Assembly: GCF_026151205.1 (NCBI RefSeq)
Contig: NC_087083.1
Coordinates: 4,132,460-4,196,459, forward strand
Length of the DNA stretch: 64,000 nucleotides
From: Bolinopsis microptera
Taxonomy: Eukaryota > Ctenophora > Tentaculata > Lobata > Bolinopsidae
Reading direction: 5' to 3'
Position numbers and translations under genes: made by a program. This document shows, piece after piece, positions 1 through 11,808 of the stretch. Each line of letters begins with the position of its first letter. Position 1 is the first letter of the stretch. The notes beneath the pieces were generated by a model. It searched no databases. It had not been told where the DNA came from and worked only from the letters and a program-made list of their open reading frames with translations.

Positions 1-3000
1 TCATCCCAATTACGGAGACAGTGAATATTACAACTCCCAATATTATGGATAAATACATTAAACCTGATATTGACTCAGCTATGATGTCGATCAGCGCCTT
101 CATAGTATTCCACGACTTTGCTAGTCGAAATACCCGCAGCTGAAAGAGAGTTTGAGCTTGTTAATATGTATTGCGCTGATACATAAAGTTGAGTAAATAT
201 ATTAGTAAATAAATGTGGAAACGTTACCCATATTTACCCCACCAGTATCCGTAATTCATATTTATAAGTTATCACGTGAAAGTCTTTTGTTTTAGTTGTT
301 ATTAATCAAATATTTACGAAAAATTGAACAGCACGATTAAGCAACAATTAGGTCGTTAAAATTAACTTAATTTACAACTTATCTTAATCTATAAATTATC
401 TTCATTTTAAACAATACTCCATTTAATCTACAAATTAACTCAATTTAAAACAAAACTTAACTTCATTTACAAATTAACTTAATTAATGATAATTGATTTT
501 ACTTACAAATTAACTTAATTAATGATAATTAGTTTTACTTACAAATTAATTCAATTAACAACATACCACTCTGAGAGACCGCAAGCCGGAAACATTGAAA
601 GAAGCATTTTCAAGATTTAATTCAACTAGTGACACAATCACGATTATCGCATCGAAAATGTTCCATTTCGTTTTCCAAAACTCTGTTGGAAGTAAACCAA
701 CTAGTTTTATAACCAATTCTGTTGTAAAGATCCATGTTAGACACTGAAAATAGATCCTAATTATTTGATACTAAAAACCCAAGTAGAAATACATGCCTAA
801 AATAATATATCAAATAAAATTCTTGATTGAAAAATATTGAATCCCTGATTTGTATTTTATAAATCAGATGGTAACAATATCAATGATTATATGTAATACA
901 TATAACAAAATAAAATTTATTTAATTTACATCGTTAACTTTAGAGAGGACCTCTCCCATCTCCTCACTGATACCATGGGAGTCCAGGGCTAGACAAAGTG
1001 TATTCAGAACAATACAGCCCATCACTCCGTTCTCAAACCAGAAACTATAAATAAAACTCCTTATCTGACTGCGGAACCAGGTCCACACGTCACACAATAT
1101 TTCGTAGTATGTTTCTTTTGTTGGGTCCTTTACCTTGAAGAGAGCAGTACATGAGGGGGGGGGGGGGGGGCATAAAATAGGGGGGGGGGGGGGGGGGCAT
1201 AAAATATCACGTCACCCAATATCTCGTAGTATGTTTCTTTTGTTGGGTCCTTTATCTTGGGACCCCAGGCTATTATATTTATGTTCATAATCATATAGAT
1301 AATAATAATCATATAATAAAATAATTCATAATCATATATATAGCCGAATAGAGATTCGGCGGAATGACAGCGCCAGTAAATAGGTCCTATACCTTGACCT
1401 CCGGGTACACTCCAAACATCTTGTACCACAGGAACTGTTTAGAGCAGCAGATCTTGAGAGCAGCCAGGAAGCCCCGTTTGGGGGGTCTCCGTGTGTCACG
1501 TGGTGTAAATACTGTGTTCTGATTGGTTGTGTGGGGTCTCTTGGGCAACCCGTAAGTGTAGTCTAGGTAATAGGCAGAGTGACTCAGGTGGGGGGAGTCG
1601 TTGTTGAACGATTGTGTAACGGTGTAACTTTCGCGGGGAGTGAGGGGAGTGAGGGGCCATGACGGGTGGTTTTCGTCTTCTTTGTTGGAATCAACGTCCG
1701 ACTTAGTTGAACATGCCTGCGGTAATAATTTATTGATTTGAGATCACCAATATAGGACCAGTTTACCATTATGTAAACAATGATGTTATCAAAATTAACT
1801 GAAGGACTATCATGGTCCACGTGTAAATCATTACCTTTTCTTTTTGTGGAGCCAAGACTTCCTGCTCATAAGAAATAAAAACAACCGCCAGGACCAGGTT
1901 AAGGAGGTAGAAGGACCCGAAGAAGACAACAATTAGAAAGTAGAAGATGTAGATCTCCCCACTAGCCCCTAACACCTGGAGAAAATATTATATTTTTAAA
2001 AACATTATATTTCACCAAATGAATAATTTCAAAGACTATATAAAATGTTGATCCGCCTAAAATCTGTGATACAAACCTTGCCGTAAACATACCTGGAAGA
2101 AACAGTAAAGTGGGTATAATAGTATAGGGGACAGGGGTGAATAGTATATACTAATAGTAAGTATTATAATGTAGGGTTGGGACCTACAATCCGTGATACA
2201 AACCTTGCCGTAAATATCCTCCCAGAAGTCGAGAGTGATCAGTTGAGCACAGGTCAACATAGCCGAGCCGAAGTTATCGAAACTAGTGTAACCGTCGTTA
2301 GGGTTGATATCTGTTTGTAAACATACACTAGCGTCCGGACACTGCCGTGTTCCCCTGAAATTAATTTGAGAATGTGAGTGATACCTAGCAACCAGGTAGT
2401 GTTACCTAGCAACCAGGTAGTGTTACCTAGTTACCTAGTAGTGTTACCTAGCAACCAGATAGTGTTACCTAGTTACCAGGTAGTGTTACCTAGCAACCAG
2501 GTAGTGTTACCTAGCAACCAGGTAGTGTTACCTAGTGACCAGGTAGTGTTACCTAGTGACCAGGTAGTGTTACCTAGTTACCAGGTAGTGTTACCTAGCA
2601 ACCAGGTAGTGTTACCTAGCAACCAGGTAGTGTTACCTAGTGACCAGGTAGTGTTACCTAGTGACCAGGTAGTGTTACCTAGCAACCAGGTAGTGTTACC
2701 TAGCAACCAGGTAGTGTTACCTAGCAACCAGGTAGTGTTACCTAGTGACCAGGTAGTGTTACCTAGCAACCAGGTAGTGTTACCTAGCAACCAGGTAGTG
2801 TTACCTAGTGACCAGGTTACAGGTAGTGTTACCTAGTGACCAGGTAGTGTAACCTAGTGACCAGGTAGTGTTACCTAGCAACCAGGTAGTGTTACCTAGT
2901 GACCAGGTTACAGGTAGTGTTACCTAGTGACCAGGTAGTGTAACCTAGTGACCAGGTAGTGTTACCTAGTGACCAGGTAGTGTTACCTAGTGACCAGGTA

Positions 3001-5723
3001 GTGTTACCTAGCAACCAGGTAGTGATACCTAGTTACCAGGTAGTGTTACCTAGTGACCAGGTAGTGTTACCTAGTGACCAGGTAGTGTTACCTAGCAACC
3101 AGGTAGTGATACCTAGTTACCAGGCAGTGTTACTTAGTGACCAGGTAGTGTTACCTAGTGACCAGGTAGTGTTACCTAGTTACCAGGTAGTGTTACCTAG
3201 TGACCAGGTAGTGTTACCTAGTGACCAGGTAGTGTTACCTAGTGACCAGGTAGTGTTACCTAGTGACCAGGTAGTGTTACCTAGCAACCAGGTAGAGAGG
3301 TTGTTTCCTCTTTTTTTCTGTAAAAAATATTTGATTTTGCATTGGAAACTTTGATAAATACAAAAAACATCTCCTAATATGGGATACAACGAACCCTGCT
3401 AGTGCTCTTGTAGTTGTGGAGAATCTTAAAACATGAGCAGATCTAAAACCCTAATTGCGGTTATGTAACTTTTAAAATCAGTTAATCTTACGGCGCGTTC
3501 GGAGGACCACAAATAATGGGATCGTCAGCATCAGGTATCCAGTTTCTGGTATCGTTTATAAAAGCCATCCTCATTTCCTGCACCTGGGGTTATAAATATC
3601 ATGCAATAATATCACGTGTTTTGTGCTACATTTTTTAAACATCAATTTTGTATCTATAATAACATTACATATATTTGAAGTAAACATTGGCCAGTAAGTA
3701 AAGGTGATCCCCAAACAAACCTCCTCAGATAGAAACCCAACATCGTCCGGTTTAACGCCCCACCACTCCTCGTGACGTGAGGTCGTGTTCACTAGATCTG
3801 GTGCTGTGATGCAACGGTTCCTGAGCTGCCCCATGAAGACCTGCAGGCCGATAATAGCCAGGACAGCTAAGAAGAAGAGGGTCAGTAGCATTATGTCTGA
3901 GAGACTCTGCAAGGACTTTAGCAGCGAGTTTACTATTACACGCAAACCTGGAAAAAACGTGTTATGAACTAATTTAATTCGAATTAATAAAATAATTAGG
4001 AAGTAATTAAGTAATTAAGTAATTAAGTAATTAAGTAATTAAGTAATTAAGTAATTAAGTAATTAAGTAATTAAGTAATTAAGTAATTAAGTAATTAAGT
4101 AATTAAGTAATTAAGTAATTAAGTAATTAAGTAATTAAGTAATTAAGTAATTAAGTAATTAAGTAATTAAGTAATTAAGTAATTAAGTAATTAAGTAATT
4201 AAGTAATTAAGTAATTAAGTAATTAAGTAATAATTACATTATCACTAACCTGGAACTACAGCAATAGTTCGCAGTGCTCTTAGAACTTTCAAAGCTTTTA
4301 TAAACGAGAATTCGTTGAGTTGTTCCACCAAAGTGAGATATCTAAAACAATGAAGTATATATATATATATATAAGTAGTGGTGTTGATTCATAACGAGTT
4401 TTGGTAAGCTTGAAAATAAACAGGATACATCGACTATAGTAGCAGGGGCGTATTAATATTTTATTTTCAAGATATAATTGCATTTAATGTTAATGTTAAG
4501 AAGTTAAAAGATAAGCATGTTTGTGGTCACTAGATAACACAACCTGGTAAGTGGTACCACTAGGTAACACTAACAGTCACCGCTAATGTTAAAAGCAACT
4601 TACCCGAAGAATACAACAACAAAGTCTAATATATTCCAAGGGTCCCTCAGATAGGCGTGTTTGTGGAACGCGAACCCTCTAGCCAGAACTTTTACAATAA
4701 CTTCCAATGTGTAAATCACTGCAAAGGCGTACCTGGAGTGCCCTTGTTATTGTTAATTTAGTTAATATTAATCAATTATTAAAGTTGTAATACTTTCAAC
4801 ACTATAGTAAATAATTTGAGATCATGAATACGATGTTGTCACAATGTCACATTGAAACGCCTTTTCCTTGTCGCATCAAACGGGATCAATAGAAATTTAC
4901 CCAAGAAAACATAAATTATTAAACATACTTAATCAAACCATCAAACAGTCGAACAAAGATATTGTCCTGAAGCCATTATTATACAATTTCATCTCTTGTT
5001 GCTGGTTTCAGTTTAACAACGTTTAAAAGGGCCTAAAGTAACTGGGGACCTTAAAATAACTTTACTTGGGGTTCACTTACTCTATGTAAGGTGCCTCCGT
5101 GTCGGCAGCAAGAAGAACACAGTTGATAAGGATAAGAGAAATGATGAAGTGATCGAACCACTGAGTACATATAATTCGTATACAGAATCTCCTTACGAGA
5201 CTCCTGGAAGAAAGAAGGAATAGAGACTTTTCTTTGCTGAAGCGGAAGGATTCCTTCTTTCCCATGCGCTTGTTGACTAGGCTGAACGTCTGGACATATT
5301 TTTAGTTTTAGTTGAATTGCTCTTGGTTGGTAGGTAACACTACCTGGTCACTAGGTAACACTACCTGGTTGCTAGGTAACATTACCTGGTCACTAGGTAA
5401 CACTACCTGGTCACTAGGTAACACTACCTGGTCACTAGGTAATACTACCTGGTCACTAGGTAACACTATCTGGTCACTAGGTAAAACTACCTGGTCACAA
5501 TCTGTGAAAATGAAGGCTAAAAGGTTTAGAAATGTTTACACAAACATTGATTTTCTTATTTTGAGATTTTGCGCTTGAAAACAAAAGTTATTTTAATTAC
5601 CCCTGAACAGTCTGAGTAATGATTGCAGAACCCAACATCGTCTACAATCTTCTTTTTTCTCGACTGGTTAAGTAACTTGCCAGCATTGGCTCTATTAGCG
5701 GAGGGAGTAAAATGTACTGACAT
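1..5723 (-). CDS. Voltage-gated sodium channel alpha subunit (Nav-type), 5' part
   Basis: Pore-forming channel of the plasma membrane. Coding exons in transcript order, all with GT-AG boundaries and matching phases: 5723-5601, 5289-5081, 4732-4604, 4341-4250, 3947-3721, 3583-3492, 2354-2204, 1975-1835, 1716-1393, 1133-930, 743-567, 139-<1. The start is a methionine beginning [15 protein letters not shown]. Domain I S1 lies in exon 2, S2-S3 in exon 3, the voltage sensor S4 in exons 4-5 ([16 protein letters not shown]), S5 in exon 5, the pore in exon 7 ([13 protein letters not shown]) and S6 in exon 8 ([18 protein letters not shown]). The I-II linker is in exon 9; domain II S1 to S5 follow ([27 protein letters not shown]). 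The domain I filter residue is Asp, as in Nav channels, whereas Cav channels have Glu. The gene continues past base 1, so domains III-IV and the inactivation motif are not visible. Several introns carry minisatellites or partial exon duplicates. Confidence 0.9.
1140..1197. repeat. Two poly-G runs in a Nav intron
   Basis: Two uninterrupted G runs of roughly 16-18 bases (about 1155-1170 and 1181-1197) are separated by cataaaata. They lie in the intron just upstream (in transcript sense) of the Nav exon 1133-930. On the transcript strand these are poly-C; the plus strand could form G-quadruplex or triplex structures. They sit between a real exon start and a duplicated copy of that exon start (1209-1259). 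Confidence 0.85.
1209..1259 (-). repeat. Partial duplicate of Nav exon 10 5' end
   Basis: This stretch repeats about 45 bp of the neighbouring exon start (about 1090-1139), including the codons for [11 protein letters not shown]. It is placed upstream of the true exon in the transcript. A few substitutions separate the copies, and the duplicate runs into poly-C rather than continuing as exon. Confidence 0.8.
2057..2096 (-). repeat. Partial duplicate of Nav domain I pore exon 3' end with its donor site
   Basis: About 30 bp matching the last bases of exon 2354-2204 plus its splice donor (TTTACGGCAAG followed by GTTTGTATCAC on the transcript strand) recurs about 127 bp into the following intron. 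It would act as a decoy donor. It is too short to be an exon by itself. Confidence 0.75.
2383..3294. repeat. 21-bp minisatellite in Nav intron, about 43 copies
   Basis: Tandem 21-bp units with core ACCAGGTAGTGTTACCTAG and a variable YRA block (CAA, TGA or TTA). Most units are near identical. The array is open in several frames on both strands, but those reading frames are repeat artefacts. It occupies the intron between Nav exons 3583-3492 and 2354-2204. The same unit in opposite orientation occurs at 5327-5495. Confidence 0.95.
4004..4230. repeat. 8-bp tandem repeat (AATTAAGT)n
   Basis: About 28 almost perfect copies of an 8-bp AT-rich unit (taattaag). They lie in the Nav intron between exons 4341-4250 and 3947-3721, about 20 bases from the 4250 donor. 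Confidence 0.95.
5327..5495. repeat. 21-bp minisatellite, inverted relative to the 2383-3294 array
   Basis: About eight copies of the 21-bp unit, read here as GGTAACACTACCTGGTCACTA. Apart from the orientation this is the same unit as the large array in a later Nav intron. It lies in Nav intron 1, between coding exons 5723-5601 and 5289-5081. Confidence 0.93.
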
Positions 5724-6855
5724 GAAATCAGCTCTATCTTCTTACTCCTGCATCACTGTAAGGGCAATACCTCGTGATAAGGTGTGAATAAGCACAATTG
5801 CACATTTTAACAGGGCCATTTAATAAAGTATTTTCACAATACAAATTAGAAATTAGTAAAATTTACGAAGCAAAAATAATGGCTCGGAATCAAGTACCAG
5901 CAGAAATAATTTCTACTTTGAAAATCTGCATATTTATTATTTATCAAGTGAAATGTATGTGCACAAATTTTCTAGGATTAATCTCATATTGAATATGGGT
6001 CATTATATATACAAGGGAAAATGGGGGACAAATACTATGACTTAGTCAAATCTCGAAGACACAATCAAAATAATACTGATGAGATTAATTTACATTCGCA
6101 GTAACTATCTAGTGTAACCTGAACCTTGTCTTTTTATATTAAAATATTAACATTTTAATTGTGTATTTCGTTAAGATAAAGTGGAGGGGCTCTGTGGTGT
6201 AGTTTCTTAAAGTTAATTTACTTAAATAGTTCTATATAAGTTGAGTTATTTAAACCTAAAGATTAGTGTATATGAGCTACTTTACTTAAAACTAAAGTAT
6301 GGTTTATAAAATTATTTCGTTGCTGCATTCTATATTATATTATTATAGAATGTTTAATTGAGGAAAGTTTGAAACAGACTGTTTAGCCAGAAATATGCCA
6401 TTTAATACACAATGTAGCATACCAGCATGACATAGTAGTATTAATGGACTGGAATTGCCCGCTTTAAGAACTTCCATCGCGTTACATTACATAATTTTCT
6501 CAATAAATGTATTTAATTATAAATAGTTTAAAACCCGCCAAAACAAAAGGAACCTCCACACAAACTCTCGCTCTTTTCAAATATCTAAATAGTTTGGGTA
6601 TTAATAATGTCACGTGCTTTATGGTGGAGTACACTATATTTCTGGGATATCTAGACAATTATTATAACCATTAAAATATGTATCGATGATTATCATGGTC
6701 TGGTCGTCTGGTAATATTTCAGGTCAATGTTAAAAGTTAATTTCTGAACATCAGATTATCAGAAAGTATTGCAACATAGGTCACACTCACATATGGTAAC
6801 TTGTCTTTAGCAGAGCTCTTTAAGAACTTTTGTAAATCCGAGCAATGATCACCAA

Positions 6856-6955
6856 CATGTCACGTGTCTGGCATGTGACATGAGCGAACATGTTATGTGA
6901 CCAACATGTCACGTGTGTGTCGCGTGTGTGTCACGTGTGTCACGTGTGTCACGTG
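6856..6955. promoter_or_regulatory. Cluster of CACGTG E-boxes
   Basis: Five CACGTG palindromes, most in the context GTCACGTGTGT, occur within about 100 bp together with CATGTGAC and CATGTCAC variants. CACGTG is the core site for bHLH-Zip factors (MYC/MAX, USF, MITF/TFE). The cluster lies between two divergent genes. Function is inferred only from density; the segment is also a simple tandem repeat. Confidence 0.45.
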
Positions 6956-7674
6956 TGTGCTCCAAGGACTCAGGAGTCGCGACTGAAGCTCGATTAAAGG
7001 AATTCCTGAATTAGTGTAAAATCTGAAAACAAATAACAGTTTAAGTGACAAACAATAAACAGGTGGCTCGTTAATTATCAAATTAACGAATGTTAAAATG
7101 AAACGCTTAGTTATGTATTTAAAAATTAGTTGTGCTAATAATAGTATAAATTATTCTACGTTTTATGCGAAGGTTACGTGTCATCATAAACAGTAGAAAT
7201 TGTTGGAGGGGCTGCTGCCCGAAACTCCTGCCGTAGCTGGCTCAGTTGCGCAACTTCACTCGCAAAACAAACAGCCCCCCTCCCAATAAAATGTACAGCC
7301 CAGATTTTGAATGCAATTTTGTATGCCATGCACTAGACTGCAGGTTTGCAAAATATACTCAATAATACTCTCAGTCTGACTCCCCCTTTCGGTTGCACAA
7401 AAGTACCTACGGTAAGCATGAGACTATGTTTAAATTTATATGCAGATATTTTTACAAGTTCAACTTTTGGGGATTTGATGAAATCTGATAAGCCATAGAA
7501 CATTTATTTATGCTATTTTTCAGGGACATATAAAGAATTTAAGGCATTCTATCACAGTTCCACCCTAGTTCAACACGTACGGAAATTAAGATGGCTGTAA
7601 AAACCCCGCCTCGTGGTTAATTGTGAAACATAACCCAGCACCCAATCAAGTAATCCCAACTTATCAAAACATGC

Positions 7675-7682
7675 TATATAAA
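7675..7682 (+). promoter_or_regulatory. TATA box of the TSP1-domain gene
   Basis: TATATAAA lies about 290 bp upstream of the ATG at 7972, with CCAAT at about 7651 just upstream. A pyrimidine-rich CT repeat (7738-7761) follows in the presumed 5' UTR. No transcription start is visible directly. Confidence 0.5.
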
Positions 7683-7971
7683 CACGTGACCTCAGTATTC
7701 CAGCTCACCAGACACACTATTCCAGCTCCTACTGAACGCTCTCTCTCTCTCTCTGGAACCCGACACAGCACTCAAGAACCTTCTGGGCAAGTAATGAGTT
7801 GCATTCTTTGCGAACTTTGCAGCAGCAACTAGGTTTGAATAATTAGATACCCCCTTCTCTGAATGATAATCTGATTTTGGGGAGGATTGCCGGCTATTAT
7901 AGGAACAAGTTTGAGCGTTCCGAGAGTCACGTATATTAGTCTAGTTGTGGTATTTGTTTGATTTGTTGAAG

Positions 7972-8392
7972 ATGAGCACCGGTTTTCTATCTGCCCTTTT
8001 TGCAGTTCTGCTGATCTCAGTTGAGGCACAGCGATGTCGCTATTCCGCTGATAAACTGCCCAGTAAAATAGTGAAGTACAACAAGTGCCTCTCTATTGGG
8101 TACGAGCCGTCAATCGAGGGATGCGTGAAGCAAGAAACGGACAAGAAACTGAGGAGGAATGACAAAAAGAAGTGTGCAGAGATGGAGAAGTATCTGATGA
8201 AGTGTGGGCACACCTGCGATACTGATGGAGGGTACAGCGACTTTGGGGAGTGGTCGGAGTGTGATGCTGAGTGTGACGGAGGTACTCAAGCCAGGACCAG
8301 ACAATGTGATAATCCTGCACCTGTTGGGAATGGTGCTGAGTGTCAGGGAGATAGTTCGGAGAGTCGCGAATGCAACTTAAACCCTTGTCCAG
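7972..8392 (+). CDS. Secreted modular protein, exon 1: signal peptide, Cys-rich region, first TSP1 domain
   Basis: First coding exon of the modular locus ending near 26779. I chose ATG 7972 because it starts a clean signal peptide (MSTGFLSALFAVLLISVEAQ); an in-frame ATG at 7945 would precede it with extra polar and aromatic residues. A charged Cys-rich region of about 65 residues follows, then a thrombospondin type-1 repeat (GGYSDFGEWSECDAECDGG, then the CxxxR core and CNLNPCPG). The exon ends in phase 1 (CCAG then gttatt), matching all the following modules. It can therefore splice to the Ly6-like exon at 10696 or to any later module. The product is extracellular by inference. Confidence 0.85.
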
Positions 8393-10695
8393 GTTATTCT
8401 GAATTAACATTTTCACCACCATTCACTCCATATTGATATGCAGAGTGTACCGCATAAAGTGTGACTTTTTCCATTTTAATAATTTTTGACAAAATCAAAC
8501 TTCACGGTTATGTTTAACTAACTTTTGTCAGAAACAAAGTCTCAATTTTTGTTGTACACCCTGTATAACATTATACTGTACGTGCGCCATTTTAACAACA
8601 GCAAGCGTAAATTGTTCGTCGCGAGTTTTAAAAGTCTGCATTCATTTGTGTTAACTGATCTCAGCCAAAACTTAGCAAAGAAATGTTTTATAACACCATT
8701 GTAGTTACTTCATAGTTACTTCATCTCTAACAATTACCAGCTCCATCCTGACACGTAAAAATTCATGATCGCTTGGCTTAAATATTATTTAAAGTGGATT
8801 TGTAAAAATAACCCTTTTGCGAACAGCGCATTGTGCAGAATTCCGCTCGAGTTATGGAAATATTCGTGCAGGACAAATCTCATTATCATGATTATCTAAG
8901 GGACTAACTTGCGCTGCATTTTATTAATTCCTGAGGTCTGGTAGAGCGTACGTGTTTTCACTCGACTGTAATGGATCTGATCCCTTTGATTCTGGGGAGC
9001 TGTAGGAATAGGATCACCGGGGCAGCTGAAAAACCACGTACCGCGACGTATAGCTGCATACCTCAGAAATTTATACCTTTCGCGTTAGTCTGCATTTACG
9101 CGCAACTCTAATTTTATTCATCTTGCACAAAATATAATGACTTTTGTATTATTTTGTGTTGAATTTCAAAACGTTCGGATAATAATGGTTATCAAAAATC
9201 CTTAATACTGAAAATTGATCTCAAAATTATCTTTTAACAAATTAGAATCTTTAAAAACAGTGTTTTCTTTAATCGCTTTATTTTTATGAAACCAGCTCCA
9301 GTATGATGTCATGAAATTCCTTTCTGAGTTCTGAGAGTCCTCAAGTTGTCCTCAGTGCTAAACATGCGGGGAACACTAAAAATTCTATAATAAGATGCCA
9401 CATACTCATAGCTCCATAGAGTTGTTTCGAATGTATTACACTCAAAATTCTATAATTATATTATTATAATTTAATATATTATAATTTTGTGAATTATATT
9501 TTAATATAATATTACTGGAAACTCCTTCATACTTCGAGAGGATTCCAGACAAGCCCTGTACCATAAATCTCTGGTTTGAGGAGGACCTCGAAGTGAAATT
9601 AAATATTAAATTTACATCCCGCTTATATCAACTTCGAATACTCAAACAAATAAATTTGAAATGATTAAAATTAGCAACCGCTCGTGGTTAGTTTAAGTGT
9701 GATCAGCGAGTCGTAATAATTCAATAATTGTGTTAAGAATACAGACTCTCGTATTATGTCATAGTTCAAAGTACCCTTTATAAGGTTAACAAGACGCCAC
9801 TAATTCGAATAATAATTGTTGCACGTAATTTGATATCAGGAGGATCCTCTTAATTTCAAATTTCACAAATATATAAGCGGACTTGGGTGACTGTTGAACA
9901 ACACGTTATTTGTACTAATTATTAAATTAGGACCGTGTAAATTAATCAGTTATTTCCTCATTTTTATTTTATTTTATTAATAGGCATCCCTTATCGTCCC
10001 TTATTGTCCCTTATCTTCTCTTATCGTCCCTTATCGTCCCACATCGTCCCTTATCAGGAGAAGTTTTATTATAAGGATTGGGGTAGATCGGCTGAGAACT
10101 CGTTGTCTTGAAGTGGAAATATAATATCACTGTTATAATCTAATATAATATCACTGTTATAAAAATAATCACATGGTGATTGGTGACATGTGAAAGAAAT
10201 GGTTCTGAAGTACTTACAGCACTTTTCTCGACGTCTTTCGTTTAGGACGACTCATGCAAATTGGGAACTCTAAAATTTGTACAATCCAAGCGAGTTACTA
10301 ATTTAATATGAAATTCCTGCGAACTTTTTTTATAAAATTACCAAATCTCCCCACAAACACTGACCAGTATTTGCAGCAATTTCACTCAGACGACGCCCCG
10401 AGACGAATTTCACTGAAAGAGGAGAGAAGAGATAGAGCCGGGCCGGGCATGACGGGAAATAAACTCAAGGATTTTTGTAGGTTTGAAGTTACTTCAGAGT
10501 TCAGTTTCGAAAAAAGAGTTTTCTTTTTACCTTTGCCTGGATCCTTTAAGTAATTATTATCCTTAAAGTAGCATTATCATTTACCATTTGGCTGCCATTA
10601 ACCTATAGCTTTGGGCACAAGTTGGAAACATTATATGTACATGTTGAACACGTCATTGGTCGTTAAACTGTAAAAATAAACAATAACCCCACCAG
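8393..10695. other. Intron 1 of the modular locus, no recognised content
   Basis: About 2.3 kb without a supported exon. It has AT-rich stretches, short repeats of cccttatcgt near 9985-10058 and a duplicated aatataatatcactgttat motif near 10120-10160. The only longer open frame (10308-10553) has no splice-compatible boundaries or recognisable domain. Confidence 0.5.
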
Positions 10696-11213
10696 ATCGG
10701 GGAGGGAGGTTATACTGCTACAAATGCGTCAAAACAAACACTAAAACAGAGCACTGTTACACTAACATGTGCCACGGGGACTGTGCTACAATATTCTACA
10801 CTAATGGCTCTGCAGACGACCTCTCCGCTAAATCTCCACCTCAGATTCGTCTCTGTGCTCCTAGGATGTTCTCTGATGGTATGTGACATTTCGTTACACT
10901 TTTATTTGTGTGACATTTCGTTACACTTTTATTTGTGTAACATTTTGTAACACTAGGATATTCGTGTAAAATTTATTTAGTTTTACCAGTAGTTGGTTAT
11001 TTGAGCTTAATTTCACGTTTTTTCAGTTCTTTAGGAGCGTTGATCGTTTAATTTGACTTCAATTCTTATCCCTATCTGTTATAGTAGTTCAGATTTGTTT
11101 GATTTCACCTTATTTTCCAGACGAACTCTGCAAAATCTACAACTACTACAGTTCAAATGAAGCACATGCCACCTGCTCCGTCAGACGCTGTTCAACTTAT
11201 CTCTGCAATAATG
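10696..11213 (+). CDS. Ly6/uPAR-like module, two exons (10696-10878, 11121-11213)
   Basis: Two phase 1-1 exons together encode a Cys-rich module. It begins LYCYKCVKTNTKTEHCY and ends CSVRRCSTYLCNN. An L-x-C-Y-x-C start and a C-terminal C...CNN are hallmarks of the Ly6/uPAR three-finger fold, which is usually extracellular. Acceptors (ccaccag, tattttccag) and donors (gtatgt, gttagt) are good. Joining to exon 1 gives a continuous frame (PCP-D-RGG). The fold assignment rests on cysteine spacing only. Confidence 0.65.
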
Positions 11214-11264
11214 GTTAGTTACTCTCGACTAGTTATAGTTACATAGTTACAAAATAGTAACCAG

Positions 11265-11352
11265 AGCTAGTAACCAGCTAGTAACCAGCTAGTAACCAGC
11301 TAGTAACCAGCTAGTAACCAGCTAGTAACCAGCTAGTTACCAGCTAGTAACC
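11265..11352. repeat. Short minisatellite (CTAGTAACCAG)n
   Basis: About eight copies of an 11-bp unit, ctagtaaccag, in the intron after the Ly6-like module. The core resembles the other GTAACCAG-type arrays in this window. Confidence 0.9.
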
Positions 11353-11808
11353 AAATATTTACCAACTAACAAGCATACAGGGGAAACGTGTTACTCAGTT
11401 GCATCTTATTTTTTCAATTCAGGGGAGACTCATTCATCTTCATTATGAAATAACTCGAAAAGATTGGAAATTCTGTAATTGTTTAACAGCATATTATACA
11501 ATATGTCATCACAGCTAAATGCATATGTCATGTCCATAACTCCATAACAATCCATTGCAAGATTGTGCAAAAAAATGCTGTAAATCGGAATTTGGATACG
11601 ATGATTTGATTTCAATGGCCTCCTAATTTAAAAAACGAATGTTCGTGACGGTCTAGGAACAGAAATGTAAAGTAAAGTTCCCTATTTAGTGACAAAGGGT
11701 TTGACCGTTGGGAGCGGTATGAAAAAATTTAGTGACATATCAATGAATTGCCATTGAAAAACTAAAGCCGAACTCAATGATCATGGCCTAATTATAATCT
11801 GCGTACAG

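Larger units (their letters stand above)
5724..7971. other. Divergent intergenic region between the Nav and TSP1-domain genes
   Basis: No coding exon is supported here. The two flanking genes are transcribed away from each other, so both promoters should lie in this 2.2 kb. The only recognisable signals are the E-box cluster near 6860-6955 and a TATA box near 7675. Confidence 0.6.

Noticed and set aside
2378-3354. Open frames of repeated VVLPSNQ or GNTTWLL on opposite strands
   Set aside because: A 21-bp intronic minisatellite inside the Nav gene yields open frames in several phases.
7945-7971. Start codon at 7945 for the modular gene
   Set aside because: It would put nine residues before an otherwise ideal signal peptide beginning at 7972.
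10308-10553. 81-aa open frame as an exon of the modular gene
   Set aside because: No phase-compatible splice boundaries and no cysteine-rich character like the neighbouring modules.
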